From positions 248,001-312,000 of the forward strand of contig NZ_BMQF01000002.1 in the NCBI RefSeq assembly GCF_014647975.1: a stretch of DNA of 64,000 nucleotides, in the 5' to 3' direction. The notes under the pieces are model-generated. The model had not been told where the DNA came from and searched no databases. It worked only from the letters and a program-made list of their open reading frames with translations. Origin of the DNA: Streptomyces fumigatiscleroticus. GTDB taxonomy: Bacteria; Actinomycetota; Actinomycetes; Streptomycetales; Streptomycetaceae. Position 1 is the stretch's first letter. Every line of letters begins with the position of its first letter. The translations under genes were made by a program, and so were the position numbers. Below, piece by piece: positions 33,001 through 41,910 of this stretch.

Positions 33001-33234
33001 CGCGACATGCACTTCGGGGGCACCGTCGCGGGTCGAGGTCCAGGCGAGGCTCGCGCCATCGGGTGAGATGCGCGGCATGGTCACGGGCACGTTGTCGGCG
33101 CTGACCCGCCAGGCCCGTCCGCCGTCGACGGGCGCGAGCCAGACGTCGTCCTCGGCGGTGAAGGCGACCAGCTCGCCGTGCAGGTGCGGGTACCGGAGAT
33201 ACGCGGATGATGCGGCCGTTGCGGACTGTGTCAC
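30028..33234 (-). CDS. Tricorn protease homologue (S41 family)
   Basis: A 1068-residue cytoplasmic serine protease that trims oligopeptides made by the proteasome or other proteases. Residues ~15-650 are beta-propeller repeats of the WD40/TolB-like kind (for example PRISPDGASLAWTS, GLVFSPDSTWLAWS). A PDZ domain and the S41 catalytic domain follow. The catalytic SH pair is in ELGTSHAYV, the nucleophile Ser-Asp in NEFSGSDGD, and the late Glu in WGVENHGVDPD, all as in archaeal tricorn. Start is ATG. The C-terminus is Pro-rich. A hairpin closes the gene. The protein works as large hexamers in archaea. Confidence 0.95.
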   Translation of the reverse strand: MTQSATAASSAYLRYPHLHGELVAFTAEDDVWLAPVDGGRAWRVSADNVPVTMPRISPDGASLAWTSTRDGAPEVHVAPVDGGPAKRLTHWGSWKTQVRGWTPDGRVLAISSHGQASLRRTWARAVPLDGGPAATLPYGPVGDVAHGPAIVLLSAPMGREAAWWKRYRGGTAGKLWIDPEGDGEFVRFHQELDGNIEYPFWVGDRIAFLSDHEGTGALYSSLADGSDLRRHTALGGFYARHAATDGTRVVYSSAGELWLLDDLDGAEPRRLDLRLGGPRADLQPYPVNAARWFGSAAPDHTARGSAVAVRGAVHWVTHRSGPARALAARPGVRARLPRTFRADGEEWVVWVTDAEGDDALEFAPATGPAPGATPRRLAAGQLGRVLGLAMAPDGSRAAVASHDGRVLLVERETGEVREIDRSEDGDVSGLVFSPDSTWLAWSHPGPRPLCQLRLANTTDLSVTEATPLRFQDYSPAFTLDGKHLAFLSTRSFDPVYDEHVFDLAFVEGARPHLITLAATTPSPFGPQRHGRPFETPDREETPDSEGTPTTRIDLEGLADRIVPFPVEAARYSSLRAAKDGVLWLRHPVRGVLGHSRATPDDPDPRTELERYDLAQQRIEHLAADVEGFRVSGDGKRVVLWTGDRLRVVPSDRRASGDEDSDTNVTVDLSRVRQTVDPAAEWRQMFEETGRIMRDHFWRPDMNGVDWDGVLDRYRPVLDRVATHDDLVDLLWEVHGELGTSHAYVMPRGGYGGGARQGLLGADISRHEDGTWRIDRVLPSETSDPDARSPLAAPGVAVRAGDAIVAVAGQPVDPVTGPGPLLVGTAGKPVELTISPSGGGDPRHAVVVPVADEEPLRYHAWVAGRRAHVHERSGGRLGYLHVPDMQAPGWAQIHRDLSVEVAREGLVVDVRENRGGHTSQLVVEKLARRIVGWAVPRGMRPYSYPQDAPRGPVVAVANEFSGSDGDIVNAAIKALGLGPVVGTRTWGGVVGIDSRYHLVDGTLVTQPKYAFWLDGYEWGVENHGVDPDVEVVQRPQDHAAGRDVQLDEAIRLALAALEENPARTPPPLP

Positions 33235-33304
33235 CCGATCACCCTATGCACGGGCGGCGCCGCCGGACAGGGGTTCGGATCACTTGTCCGCGGTCACCCG
33301 GACG

Positions 33305-34045
33305 TCACTTGCCGTCGTCCCAGCAGTCGCTGTCGCCGGTGCACCAGATCGTCTTGGTGACGGTCACCGTGACGGTCGGCCGCGGGTCCTGGTATCCGCT
33401 GTCGTCCCCGTTGTCGTCGCTGTCGCCGTTGTCGCCGCTGTTGCCGTTGTCGCCGCTGTTGCCGTTGTCGCCGCTGTTGTCGTCGCTGTTGCCGTCGTCA
33501 TTGCCGTACGTCGGCCCGTGCGTCGGGGCGGCGTTGCAGTTGCCCAGCCCGCTGACGTGGAACCACTCCTTGTCGCCCACCTTGGCGGTGAGGCTGCCGC
33601 GCACACAGGCGCCCTCCACCACCCGGGTGACCCAGCCGTTGACGCTGATGTCCTGCCCGTCCTTGGTCTCCCCCTCGCACTCGACCTTGGTGCGGGACTT
33701 CGCGCCCGTGTTGCCCGTCTCGACCGACACGTGGTCGGCGGCCGCCCCGTTCCCGGTGTCCCCCTCGGCGTTGTCGCCCTCGCCGCTGTCGTCCGGGCCG
33801 TAGGTGTCGCCGCCGCCCTCGTTGTCGTAGTCGTACTGGGAGGTGCAGCTGAGCCAGGCCACGTCCGCCTTCTGCCGGTTCAGCTCCGCCGTCACGATCT
33901 GGTCGGTCGTGTACGCCGCCGACGCGGGGTTCCCGTCCGTCGGCTCACACGCGACGGCTCCGCCCACGGCGACCACCGCGAGCCCCGCCATCAGCGCCAC
34001 CCGACGCCGACGCGACCCGTGCACAACCCGCCTGAATGCCCCCAT
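33305..34045 (-). CDS. Putative secreted lipoprotein with Asn/Gly/Asp repeats
   Basis: A 246-residue protein I do not recognise as a family. The N-terminus is basic (SRRRRV) with a hydrophobic core ALMAGLAVVAVGGAVAC, which could be a lipobox ending in Cys, although -3 is Ala rather than the usual Leu; a Tat-like twin-arginine reading is possible. The middle carries Cys residues in LSCTSQ, VECEG, GACVRG and GNCNAA that may form disulfides. The C-terminal third is an Asp/Asn/Gly/Ser repeat made of 18-bp DNA units, before a Thr/Val stretch and CTGDSDCWDDGK. ATG is used though no clear ribosome site is visible. It is probably exported and surface-attached. Confidence 0.7.
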   Translation of the reverse strand: MGAFRRVVHGSRRRRVALMAGLAVVAVGGAVACEPTDGNPASAAYTTDQIVTAELNRQKADVAWLSCTSQYDYDNEGGGDTYGPDDSGEGDNAEGDTGNGAAADHVSVETGNTGAKSRTKVECEGETKDGQDISVNGWVTRVVEGACVRGSLTAKVGDKEWFHVSGLGNCNAAPTHGPTYGNDDGNSDDNSGDNGNSGDNGNSGDNGDSDDNGDDSGYQDPRPTVTVTVTKTIWCTGDSDCWDDGK

Positions 34046-34197
34046 GAAGGTCAGCCTGCCATCGGCACCCCGGACACGGTAGGGGGCATACGGCCAACAC
34101 CGTTGCCGCGCATGGGCGTTGGCAACCTCGGCGTTCTCACGGACCCGCTTCTGGGGGAACGGCCGGTTCCTTCCGGTGCCCCGCCCGGCGTTGGCGC

Positions 34198-34590
34198 TCA
34201 GCCGCGCAGCAGCAGCCACTCCTGGAGCTCCACGAGGTTGCCCTCGGGGTCCTTGAGGTGGGCGACGTGCATGCGGTCGGTCATGGGGGCCGGGCCGTGC
34301 AGAAGGGCCGCGCCGCGGGAGGTGATCCGCTCGCAGGCGGCGTCCAGGTCGTCGACGCGGAGCACCACCAGGGAGCGGTGCCCGCTCGCCGCGTCGCCCA
34401 GCTCGCCCAGGACCCGCGCCATCATCGCGCGGTCCTGGAGGGCGACGCCGGCGGAGCCGGTGGCGGGGCTGAACTTCTCGTACGGCCCCCGCACCGCGCC
34501 CGACTGCGGCTTCAGGCCGAGGACCTCGGCGTAGAAGCGGTAGCAGGCGGCGAAGTCCGTGACCAGCAGCCGCACCTGTGCGAGTTCCAC
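34198..34590 (-). CDS. VOC-superfamily (glyoxalase/dioxygenase fold) protein
   Basis: A 130-residue protein of the vicinal-oxygen-chelate superfamily. It has two beta-alpha-beta modules with LVTDFAACYRFYAEVLGLKP at the start and HLKDPEGNLVELQEW at the end, the segment that normally carries a metal Glu. Relatives include glyoxalase I, antibiotic-resistance proteins and extradiol dioxygenases; the substrate cannot be deduced. GTG start lies 26 bases after the rsmE stop on the same strand, so it is probably the last gene of the hrcA-dnaJ2-NMO-rsmE unit. Confidence 0.9.
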   Translation of the reverse strand: MELAQVRLLVTDFAACYRFYAEVLGLKPQSGAVRGPYEKFSPATGSAGVALQDRAMMARVLGELGDAASGHRSLVVLRVDDLDAACERITSRGAALLHGPAPMTDRMHVAHLKDPEGNLVELQEWLLLRG

Positions 34591-34616
34591 GGCCCGTTCC
34601 CTCCCGGTCGGGACCG

Positions 34617-35366
34617 TCAGGACCAGCGGCCGGTCCGGGCGAGCAGCACAGCGGCAGCCGCCGTCCCGGCGGTCGAGGTGCGCAACACGCTACGCCCCAG
34701 CCGGTAGGGGCCCGCCCCCGCCTGGGCGAAAAGCGCCAACTCCTCGGGGGCGACGCCGCCTTCCGGACCGACGACCAGCACGATGTCACCGGCGGCGGGG
34801 AGTTCGGCACCGGCGAGCGGTTCCTCGCCGCTCTCGTGCAGCACGGCCGCGAAGTCCGCGCCGGCCAGCAGCGCGGCGACCTGCTTGGTGCTCGCCGCGT
34901 CCGCGACCTCGGGGAAACGCACCCGGCGGGACTGCTTGCCGGCCTCCCGGGCCGTCGCCCGCCACTTGGCGAGGGCCTTCTGCCCGCGCTCGCCCTTCCA
35001 CTGCGTGATGCAGCGGGCGGCCGCCCACGGCACGACCGCGTCGACCCCGACCTCGGTCATCGTCTCGACGGCCAGCTCACCGCGGTCCCCCTTGGGCAGG
35101 GCCTGCACGACGGTGATCCGGGGCCGCCCGGGCGGCTCCTCGTGGACGCTCTCCAGGCCCATGACGACCAGCCGGTCCTTGCCCTCGGCGGCCTTGACGA
35201 CACCCTCGGACCAGCGGCCTCGCCCGTCGGTGAGGACGACCTCCTCGCCGGGCCGCAGCCGTTTCACGGAGACGGCGTGCCGTCCCTCGGGACCTTCCAG
35301 GACGTACTCCCCGCCGGAGAATCCCGGCACGTCGAAGGAGTCGACGACGAACACCGGCGCGGTCAT
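34617..35366 (-). CDS. rsmE: 16S rRNA m3U1498 methyltransferase
   Basis: A 249-residue SPOUT-class methyltransferase that methylates N3 of U1498 in 16S rRNA, near the decoding site. The SAM-binding trefoil-knot motifs are VLVVGPEGGVAPEELALF and RLGRSVLRTSTAGTAAAAVL, both intact. The N-terminal PUA-like domain includes GRHAVSVKRLRPGEEVVLTDG. Its start ATG overlaps the stop of the nitronate monooxygenase gene by four bases, giving coupled translation. In many bacteria rsmE directly follows dnaJ; here the monooxygenase has been inserted between. Confidence 0.96.
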   Translation of the reverse strand: MTAPVFVVDSFDVPGFSGGEYVLEGPEGRHAVSVKRLRPGEEVVLTDGRGRWSEGVVKAAEGKDRLVVMGLESVHEEPPGRPRITVVQALPKGDRGELAVETMTEVGVDAVVPWAAARCITQWKGERGQKALAKWRATAREAGKQSRRVRFPEVADAASTKQVAALLAGADFAAVLHESGEEPLAGAELPAAGDIVLVVGPEGGVAPEELALFAQAGAGPYRLGRSVLRTSTAGTAAAAVLLARTGRWS

Positions 35367-36421
35367 CGGCCCTCACCTCGCGCCGCCCGCACCTCGGCCA
35401 CGAGCGCCTCCACCAGCTGTCCGGCGGGCAGGTCGCGCGCCATCCGGTGGCCCTGCCCCGCCCACAGGGCCATGCCCTGCGCGTCACCCGCCCGGGCGGC
35501 GGCCTTGCGCAGCGGCGCGGTGAGGTGGTGCACCTCCGGGTAGGCGGCGGGCGCGTACGGGCCGTGCTCGCGCAGGAAGCGGTTGACCAGGCCCCGCGCG
35601 GGCCGTCCGGTGAACGCCCGGGTCAGCTCCGTGCGCACGAACAGCGGGTTGGTCAGCGCCTGTTTGTGCAGCGGGTGGGCGCCGGACTCGGGGGTGGCGA
35701 GGAACGCGGTGCCGAGCTGGGCCGCGACGGCGCCGGCCGCGAGCACCGCGGCGATCTGGCTGCCGCGCATGATGCCGCCGGCGGCGACGATCGGCAGGCC
35801 GACCGTCTCGCGCACCTGGGCGACCAGCGACAGCAGCCCGAGCCCGGAACCGTCGGTCTCCGCAACGTCCCGGTGGGTGCCCTGGTGGCCGCCGGCCTCC
35901 ACGCCCTGCGCGATCACCGCGTCGGCGCCGGCCCGCTCCACCGCCTGCGCCTCCTCCGGGGTCGTCGCGGTGACCAGGGTGAACGTGCCGACGCGGTGCA
36001 GGGCGTCCACGACCTCGCGGCCGGGGACGCCGAAGTGGAAGGAGACCACCGGCACCGGGTTGTCCAGCAGCACCGCCAGCTTGGCGTCGTAGCCGTCGTC
36101 CCGGCCGCTGTCCGGGTCGCCGGGCTCGGTCTCGTACCAGGCGGCCTCGCCGGCCAGCTGGTGCGCGTAGACCTCGACGGCCGCGGGGTCGGCGCAATCC
36201 GGCTGCGGCAGGAAGAGGTTGACGCCGAAGGGGCGGCCCGTCAGTCCGCGCAGCTGCTTGATCTCCTGGTACATCCCGTCCGCCGTCTTGTAGCCGGCGG
36301 CCAGGAAGCCCAGCCCGCCGGCCTCGCAGACGGCGGCGGCCAGCTGCGGGACCGAGACGCCGCCGGCCATCGGGGCCTGCACGATCGGATACGGAAAGAG
36401 ATCGGTCAGCGCGGAGGACAT
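35363..36421 (-). CDS. Nitronate monooxygenase (NMO/2-nitropropane dioxygenase family)
   Basis: A 352-residue FMN-dependent TIM-barrel oxygenase of class I nitronate monooxygenases, which detoxify alkyl nitronates such as propionate 3-nitronate. Typical segments are PIVQAPMAGGVSVPQLAAAV at the start, the FMN-binding QGVEAGGHQGTHR and the phosphate-binding VAAGGIMRGSQIAAVLAAGA. Start is ATG. It lies between dnaJ2 and rsmE, overlapping rsmE by four bases. Streptomyces produce and meet nitro compounds, so a detoxifying role is plausible, but related proteins include quinone reductases. Confidence 0.9.
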   Translation of the reverse strand: MSSALTDLFPYPIVQAPMAGGVSVPQLAAAVCEAGGLGFLAAGYKTADGMYQEIKQLRGLTGRPFGVNLFLPQPDCADPAAVEVYAHQLAGEAAWYETEPGDPDSGRDDGYDAKLAVLLDNPVPVVSFHFGVPGREVVDALHRVGTFTLVTATTPEEAQAVERAGADAVIAQGVEAGGHQGTHRDVAETDGSGLGLLSLVAQVRETVGLPIVAAGGIMRGSQIAAVLAAGAVAAQLGTAFLATPESGAHPLHKQALTNPLFVRTELTRAFTGRPARGLVNRFLREHGPYAPAAYPEVHHLTAPLRKAAARAGDAQGMALWAGQGHRMARDLPAGQLVEALVAEVRAARGEGR

Positions 36422-36499
36422 GACGGCATGGTGTCACGTCCCCCGGACAAGTCCGAATCCACCGTCCACCCGGCGCGGACACGGCCGCACCGCGACCGG

Positions 36500-37636
36500 T
36501 CACCGCCCGTTGAAAGCGTCCTTCAACCGCGAGAACAACCCCTGCTGCCCCGGCTGGAACTGCCCCTGCGGGCGTTCCTCGCCGCGGAGCTTGGCCAGCT
36601 CGCGCAGCAGCCGTTCCTGCTCGGGGTCGAGCTTGGTCGGCGTCTGCACCTCGACGTGCACGACCAGGTCGCCCCGGCCGCCGCCGCGCAGGTGGGTGAC
36701 GCCGCGGCCGTGCAGCGGGATCGACTGCCCGGACTGGGTGCCGGGGCGGATGTCGACCTCCTCCAGGCCGTCGAGGGTCTCCAGCGGCACCTTGGTGCCG
36801 AGGGCCGCCGCGGTCATCGGGATGGTGACCGTGCAGTGCAGGTCGTCGCCGCGGCGCTGGAAGGTCGGGTGCGGCAGTTCGTGGATCTCGACGTACAGGT
36901 CGCCGGCGGGACCGCCGCCGGGGCCGACCTCGCCCTCGCCCGCCAGCTGGATGCGGGTGCCGTTGTCGACACCGGCCGGGATCTTCACGGTGAGCGTGCG
37001 GCGCGAGCGCACACGGCCGTCACCGGCGCACTCCGGGCACGGGTTCGGCACGACCGTGCCGAAGCCCTGGCACTGCGGGCACGGCCGGGAGGTCATGACC
37101 TGGCCCAGGAAGGACCGCGTGACCTGCGACACCTCACCGCGGCCGCGGCACATGTCGCACGTCTGGGCACTGGTGCCCGGCGCGGCGCCCTCGCCGTTGC
37201 AGGTGGTGCAGACGACCGCCGTGTCGACCTGGATGTCCTTGGTCGTGCCGAACGCGGCCTCGTCCAGCTCGACCTCGATCCGGATCATCGCGTCCTGGCC
37301 GCGGCGCGTACGCGACCGCGGGCCGCGCTGCGACGCCGTACCGAAGAACGCGTCCATGATGTCGGAGAAGTTGCCGAAGCCGCCGGCCCCGAAGCCGCCC
37401 GCGCCTGCGCCGCCGGACTGCGAGAGCGGGTCGCCGCCGAGGTCGTAGACCTGCTTCTTCTGCGGGTCCGACAGCACCTCGTAGGCGGCGTTGATCTCCT
37501 TGAAGCGCTCCTGCGTCTTCGGATCGGGGTTGACGTCCGGGTGCAGCTCGCGCGCGAGCCTCCGGAACGCCTTCTTGATCTCATCCTGCGACGCGTCGCG
37601 GCGCACGCCGAGTACGGCGTAGTAGTCCGTGGCCAC
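36500..37636 (-). CDS. dnaJ: Chaperone DnaJ (second copy, DnaJ2)
   Basis: A 378-residue type I Hsp40 co-chaperone that delivers substrates to DnaK and stimulates its ATPase. The J domain (residues 3-67) has the HPD motif in RELHPDVNP. A Gly-rich region (GGAGAGGFGAGGFGNF) follows, then four zinc motifs CTTCNGEG, CDMCRGRG, CPQCQGFG and CPECAGDG, then the substrate-binding C-terminal domains. GTG start is immediately next to the hrcA TAG, so the two are coupled. CIRCE upstream of hrcA makes the pair heat-inducible through HrcA. The dnaK-grpE-linked dnaJ1 is elsewhere. Confidence 0.96.
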   Translation of the reverse strand: MATDYYAVLGVRRDASQDEIKKAFRRLARELHPDVNPDPKTQERFKEINAAYEVLSDPQKKQVYDLGGDPLSQSGGAGAGGFGAGGFGNFSDIMDAFFGTASQRGPRSRTRRGQDAMIRIEVELDEAAFGTTKDIQVDTAVVCTTCNGEGAAPGTSAQTCDMCRGRGEVSQVTRSFLGQVMTSRPCPQCQGFGTVVPNPCPECAGDGRVRSRRTLTVKIPAGVDNGTRIQLAGEGEVGPGGGPAGDLYVEIHELPHPTFQRRGDDLHCTVTIPMTAAALGTKVPLETLDGLEEVDIRPGTQSGQSIPLHGRGVTHLRGGGRGDLVVHVEVQTPTKLDPEQERLLRELAKLRGEERPQGQFQPGQQGLFSRLKDAFNGR

Positions 37637-38653
37637 CTACGACTCCGCCAGGATCTGTCCGACGTACCGTGCCACTGCGCGTACCGCTCCCATCGTTCCC
37701 GGGTAGTCCATGCGGGTCGGTCCGACCACGCCGAGCTTGGCAACCGCCTCGCCGCCCGAACCGTAGCCCACCGACACGACGGACGTTGAGTTGAGTCCTT
37801 CGTGGGCGTTCTCGTGACCGATACGGACGGTCACGCCCGGATCCTTCGCCTCGCCGAGCAGCTTGAGGAGCACGACCTGCTCCTCAAGCGCCTCCAGAAC
37901 CGGCCGGATCGTGAGGGGGAAGTCATGCCCGAAGCGGGTGAGATTGGCGGTGCCGCCGATCATCAGCCGCTCCTCGTTCTCCTCGACCAGCGTCTCCAGC
38001 AGCGTGGAGAGCACCGTCGAGACCGTACCGCGGTCGTCGGCCTCGAAGGCCTCCGGCAGATCCTCCACCAGGGTCGGCACGTCCGTGAAACGACGGCCCG
38101 CGACCCGGCTGTTCAGCCGCGCCCGCAGATCCGCCAGGGACGCCTCGCCGAACGGCGCCGGGCAGTCGACCATGCGCTGCTCCACCCGGCCGGTGTCCGT
38201 GATCAGCACCAGCATCACCCGCGCGGGCGCCAGCGCCAGCAGCTCCACGTGCCGCACCGTCGAACGGGTCAGCGAGGGGTACTGCACGACCGCGACCTGC
38301 CGGGTCAGCTGCGCCAGCAGCCGCACCGTGCGCGCCACCACGTCGTCCAGGTCGACCGCGCCCTCCAGGAAGTTCTGGATCGCGCGCCGCTCCGGCGGGC
38401 TCATCGGCTTCACACCGGCGAGCTTGTCGACGAACAGCCGGTAGCCCTTGTCGGTGGGGATGCGCCCGGCACTGGTGTGCGGCTGGGCGATGTACCCCTC
38501 CTCCTCCAGGGCCGCCATGTCGTTGCGGACGGTGGCCGGGGAGACTCCGAGGCTGTGCCGCTCGGTGAGCGCCTTGGAGCCCACGGGCTCCTCGGTGCCG
38601 ACATAGTCCTGGACGATGGCGCGCAGCACCTGAAGCCTGCGTTCACTGAGCAT
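37637..38653 (-). CDS. hrcA: Heat-inducible transcription repressor HrcA
   Basis: A 338-residue repressor that binds CIRCE operators and is folded by GroEL, so heat-unfolded proteins release its targets. The N-terminal winged helix contains [20 protein letters not shown] and [20 protein letters not shown]; a GAF-like domain with inserted dimerising segment follows. The ATG start has GGAGG eight bases upstream and gives the usual Streptomyces length. A perfect CIRCE lies 48 bases upstream, so it represses itself and dnaJ2. The gene sits in the ancestral hemW-hrcA-dnaJ order. Confidence 0.97.
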   Translation of the reverse strand: MLSERRLQVLRAIVQDYVGTEEPVGSKALTERHSLGVSPATVRNDMAALEEEGYIAQPHTSAGRIPTDKGYRLFVDKLAGVKPMSPPERRAIQNFLEGAVDLDDVVARTVRLLAQLTRQVAVVQYPSLTRSTVRHVELLALAPARVMLVLITDTGRVEQRMVDCPAPFGEASLADLRARLNSRVAGRRFTDVPTLVEDLPEAFEADDRGTVSTVLSTLLETLVEENEERLMIGGTANLTRFGHDFPLTIRPVLEALEEQVVLLKLLGEAKDPGVTVRIGHENAHEGLNSTSVVSVGYGSGGEAVAKLGVVGPTRMDYPGTMGAVRAVARYVGQILAES

Positions 38654-38700
38654 CGCGCACACCTCCAGTGGTCTCCCGCTGATCCCGTCCGGTGACTGTC

Positions 38701-38727
38701 CTGGCACTCTGCGCGTGCGAGTGCCAG
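38701..38727. promoter_or_regulatory. CIRCE operator of hrcA-dnaJ2
   Basis: CTGGCACTC-N9-GAGTGCCAG, a perfect 9-9-9 inverted repeat matching the CIRCE consensus (TTAGCACTC-N9-GAGTGCTAA) at seven of nine positions per arm. It lies 48 bases before the hrcA start. Confidence 0.93.
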
Positions 38728-38823
38728 ACTTCCCCGGCCCAGTGTACGGCCGTGAGGTACGCCCCCGGCAAGGCCGTGCCCGCCCGGTCGCGACGCGCGG
38801 GCCGTCGCGGCTAGCGTCGCCGT

Positions 38824-39549
38824 ATGACGGTGACTTGGGAAGAGCTGGGGTGGGAGCGGCTGGCCGCCGGGGTGGGACGGTGCCGGCTGCCGGTGTGGGA
38901 CTGCACGGCGGGACTGGTCGTCGGCGAGGGCGCGGCGCTGCTGATCGACGCCGGGTCGAGCCCGGCGGAGGGGGCGCGGCTGCGGGACGGGGCGCGGCGG
39001 CTGACCGGTCACCGTGTGACGCATCTCGCGCTGACCCACCCCCATTTCGACCATGTCTTCGGCGCGGCGGCGTTCCCGGACGCGGAGGTGTACGGGGCGG
39101 CCGGCGTGGACGCGGTGATCGCGGCCGGCCGGGAGGAGCTGCGCGCCGACGCGGTGGCCAACGGGCTCGGGGCGCGCACGGCGCGGGCGGCGGCGGAGGC
39201 GCTGGCCCCGCCCCGCCACACGGTGACCGGCGAGCTGACCGTCGGCCTGGGCGGCGGCCGGCGGGCGCTGCTGGCGAACGTGGGGCCCGGCCACACCGCC
39301 CACGACCTCGCCGTCCTGGTGCCCGGCGCGCCCGCGGTGGTCTTCTGCGGCGACCTGGTCGAGGAGTCCGGCGAGCCGCAGGCGGGCCCCGACGCCGTAC
39401 CGTCGCGGTGGCCCGCCGCGCTGGACCGGCTGCTGGAGCTCGGCGGCCCCGACGCGCTGTACGTGCCCGGTCACGGAGCGGTGGTCGACGCGGCGTTCGT
39501 CCGGGCGCAGCGCGACGCTCTGGCGGCCCGCTTCGGCGTGTCGCGGTGA
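38824..39549 (+). CDS. Metallo-beta-lactamase fold hydrolase
   Basis: A 241-residue cytoplasmic metallohydrolase. The zinc motif is [11 protein letters not shown] (HxHxDH with Phe between), then [15 protein letters not shown] with the next His, [10 protein letters not shown] with the bridging Asp, and [10 protein letters not shown] with the last His. All ligands are present. Substrate is not recognisable; relatives include glyoxalase II and lactonases. It is divergent from hrcA and followed after 31 bases by the DUF3097 gene on the same strand. The ATG start is close behind the hrcA upstream region, so its promoter may overlap that of hrcA. Confidence 0.9.
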   Translation: MTVTWEELGWERLAAGVGRCRLPVWDCTAGLVVGEGAALLIDAGSSPAEGARLRDGARRLTGHRVTHLALTHPHFDHVFGAAAFPDAEVYGAAGVDAVIAAGREELRADAVANGLGARTARAAAEALAPPRHTVTGELTVGLGGGRRALLANVGPGHTAHDLAVLVPGAPAVVFCGDLVEESGEPQAGPDAVPSRWPAALDRLLELGGPDALYVPGHGAVVDAAFVRAQRDALAARFGVSR

Positions 39550-39580
39550 CCCGGCGGGGATCTTTCCTATCGTCGTTCGA

Positions 39581-40444
39581 ATGCGCCCACCCGTCTCCCG
39601 CCACCGCCCTTCCGACGAGGGCCCCTCGGGCCCGCTCCCTCGTTACTCCGCCGACCTGACCCCGCCGTGGAAGAAGTCCCGGCCCGTGCCGGAGGTCCCG
39701 GCCGACCCCGGTCTGGTGGTCGAGGAGGAGACGACGGGGTTCTGCGGCGCGGTGATCCGCTGCGAGGCGGGCACGGTGACGCTGGAGGACCGCTTCGGCA
39801 AGCACCGCGTCTTCCCGCTCCAGCCGCGCGGCTTCCTGCTGGAGGGCCGGGTGGTGACGCTGGTACGGCCCACCCAGAAGGCGCCGGCCCGGCCCTCCCG
39901 TACGGCGTCCGGTTCGGTGGCCGTCCCCGGGGCCCGCGCGCGCGTCGCCCGGGCCGGCCGCATCTATGTGGAGGGACGGCACGACGCCGAGCTGGTGGAG
40001 AAGGTGTGGGGCGACGACCTGCGCATCGAGGGCGTCGTCGTGGAGTATCTGGAGGGCGTCGACGATCTGCCGTCGATCGTCGAGGGCTTCTCCCCCGGCC
40101 CGGACGCCCGCCTCGGCGTCCTGGTGGACCACCTGGTGCCGGGCTCCAAGGAGTGGCGGATCGCGGAGTCGGTGACCAGCGAGCACGCGCTGGTGGTGGG
40201 CCACCCGTTCATCGACGTCTGGGAGGCGGTGAAGCCGGCCTCGCTCGGCATCGGGGCGTGGCCGCGGGTGCCGCGCGGCCAGGACTGGAAGACGGGGGTG
40301 TGCCGCGCCCTGGGCTGGCCGGAGAACACGGGCGCGGCCTGGCAGCGGATCCTGGCGGCGGTGCGGTCGTACAAGGACCTGGAGCCGGAGCTGCTGGGCC
40401 GGGTCGAGCAACTGATCGACTTCGTGACGGCCCCCTCCGACTGA
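39581..40444 (+). CDS. DUF3097 family protein with Toprim-like segment
   Basis: A 287-residue protein of an actinobacterial conserved family (DUF3097) of unknown function. The N-terminal part has a small beta domain ([38 protein letters not shown]). From about residue 125, [17 protein letters not shown] resembles the first Toprim motif (hydrophobic strand then EG), and [16 protein letters not shown] resembles the later Asp motif of primases and RNase M5. A nucleic-acid or nucleotide role is therefore my inference. ATG at 39581 is used; homologues may begin nearer [13 protein letters not shown]. Beyond its stop is a 28-bp tandem array. Confidence 0.85.
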   Translation: MRPPVSRHRPSDEGPSGPLPRYSADLTPPWKKSRPVPEVPADPGLVVEEETTGFCGAVIRCEAGTVTLEDRFGKHRVFPLQPRGFLLEGRVVTLVRPTQKAPARPSRTASGSVAVPGARARVARAGRIYVEGRHDAELVEKVWGDDLRIEGVVVEYLEGVDDLPSIVEGFSPGPDARLGVLVDHLVPGSKEWRIAESVTSEHALVVGHPFIDVWEAVKPASLGIGAWPRVPRGQDWKTGVCRALGWPENTGAAWQRILAAVRSYKDLEPELLGRVEQLIDFVTAPSD

Positions 40445-40585
40445 CCTCCTCGCACCGGCTTCCGCTGACCGACCTCCTCGCACCGGCTTCCGCTGACCGG
40501 CCTCCTCGCACCGGCTTCCGCTGACCGGCCTCCTCGGACCGGCTTCCGCTGACTGTCTTCCTCGGACCGGCCTCATAGGACCGGC
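40445..40585. repeat. 28-bp tandem array between DUF3097 and hemW
   Basis: Five 28-bp units, starting at 40445, 40473, 40501, 40529 and 40557, carry the word CCTCCTCGCACCGGCTTCCG. The last two diverge (GGACC for GCACC; CTTCCT for CCTCCT). The array starts at the DUF3097 stop and ends 30 bases before the hemW stop, in a convergent gap. Possibly a transcription-end buffer; no gene. Confidence 0.85.
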
Positions 40586-40614
40586 CCGCTCGGCCTCATG
40601 GGCGGCCGGCGGGG

Positions 40615-41859
40615 TCAGTCCACCAGGTCCCGCACCACCGCGTCCGCCAGCAGCCGTCCGCGCAGCGTGAGCACCGCGCGGCCCGCCTCCTCGTACGGGC
40701 CGTCTTCGAGGAGTCCGTCCGCCAGGGCGCGCCGCGAGGCCGCGAGGCCCTCCTCCCGCAGCAGGGAGAGCGGTACGCCCTCACGGAGCCGCAGCTCCAG
40801 CAGGACGCGCTCGACCCTGCGGTCCTCGTCGGTGAGGATCTCCCGCCCGGCGCCCGGTGAGCGCCCGGCCGCCAGGGCCGCCGCGTACGCGCCGGGGTGC
40901 TTGGCGTTCCACCAGCGCACGCCGCCGACATGGCTGTGGGCGCCGGGGCCCGCGCCCCACCAGTCGGCGCCCCGCCAGTACAGCTCGTTGTGCAGGCAGC
41001 GGCCCGCCTCGGAGGTGGCCCAGTTGGACACCTCGTACCACTGGAAGCCCGCCGCGGAGAGCGTCTCCTCGGCGATCAGGTACCGGTCGGCGTGCACGTC
41101 GTCGTCGGTCATGGGGATCTCGCCGCGCCGGATGCGGCGGGCCAGCTGCGTGCCCTCCTCGACGATCAGGGCGTACGCCGAGACATGGTCGGGGCCGGCG
41201 CCGAGGGCCGCGTCCAGCGAGGCCCGCCAGTCGTCGTCGGACTCGCCCGGCGTGCCGTAGATCAGGTCGAGGTTGACATGCTCGAAACCCGCCGCGCGGG
41301 CCTCGGCGACGCACGCCTCGGGGCGCCCCGGCGTATGGGTGCGGTCCAGGACGCGCAGCACATGCTGCCGCGCGCTCTGCATGCCGAAGGAGATCCGGTT
41401 GAAGCCGCCCTCCCGCAGGGCCGCGAGGTAGGCGGGGCCGACCGACTCGGGGTTGGCCTCCGTGGTGACCTCGGCGTCCGCGGCCAGCCCGAACTCCTCG
41501 CGGATCGCGTCCAGCATCCGTACCAGGTCGTCCGCGGCCAGCAGGGTGGGCGTACCGCCGCCGACGAAGACCGTGCGGACCTCGCGCGGGTCGTCGCCGA
41601 GCACCTTGCGGGCCAGCCGGATCTCGTCGGCCAGCGTCTCGGCGTAGTTGTCGCGGGAGGCGAGCACGCCGCCGGTGCCGCGCAGCTCGGTGGCGGTGTA
41701 GGTGTTGAAGTCGCAGTAGCCGCAGCGGGTCGCGCAGTACGGGACGTGCAGATAGAACCCGAGGGGGCGCTCGGCGGCCCCGGCGAGCGCGGACGCGGGG
41801 AGCGCGCCGTCGTCGGGGACGGGTTCGCCGTCGGGGAGTGCGGAAGGCATGCTCCCCAT
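40615..41859 (-). CDS. hemW: Radical SAM protein HemW
   Basis: A 414-residue radical-SAM protein, formerly called coproporphyrinogen III oxidase HemN-like, now regarded as a heme chaperone. The iron-sulfur motif is [12 protein letters not shown] (CxxxCxxC), then [12 protein letters not shown] and the conserved [17 protein letters not shown]. The C-terminal HemN domain ends [16 protein letters not shown] at 41859 is taken; ATG at 41850 is in frame and gives MPSALPDG. It lies between lepA and hrcA in the ancestral order, but the acyl-CoA ligase and signalling genes now separate it from lepA. Confidence 0.94.
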   Translation of the reverse strand: MGSMPSALPDGEPVPDDGALPASALAGAAERPLGFYLHVPYCATRCGYCDFNTYTATELRGTGGVLASRDNYAETLADEIRLARKVLGDDPREVRTVFVGGGTPTLLAADDLVRMLDAIREEFGLAADAEVTTEANPESVGPAYLAALREGGFNRISFGMQSARQHVLRVLDRTHTPGRPEACVAEARAAGFEHVNLDLIYGTPGESDDDWRASLDAALGAGPDHVSAYALIVEEGTQLARRIRRGEIPMTDDDVHADRYLIAEETLSAAGFQWYEVSNWATSEAGRCLHNELYWRGADWWGAGPGAHSHVGGVRWWNAKHPGAYAAALAAGRSPGAGREILTDEDRRVERVLLELRLREGVPLSLLREEGLAASRRALADGLLEDGPYEEAGRAVLTLRGRLLADAVVRDLVD

Positions 41860-41910
41860 TGTCCAGCACCCGTACGGAACGCCGGAGCGAGCGGCCTCGA
41901 GGCTGCTCGG

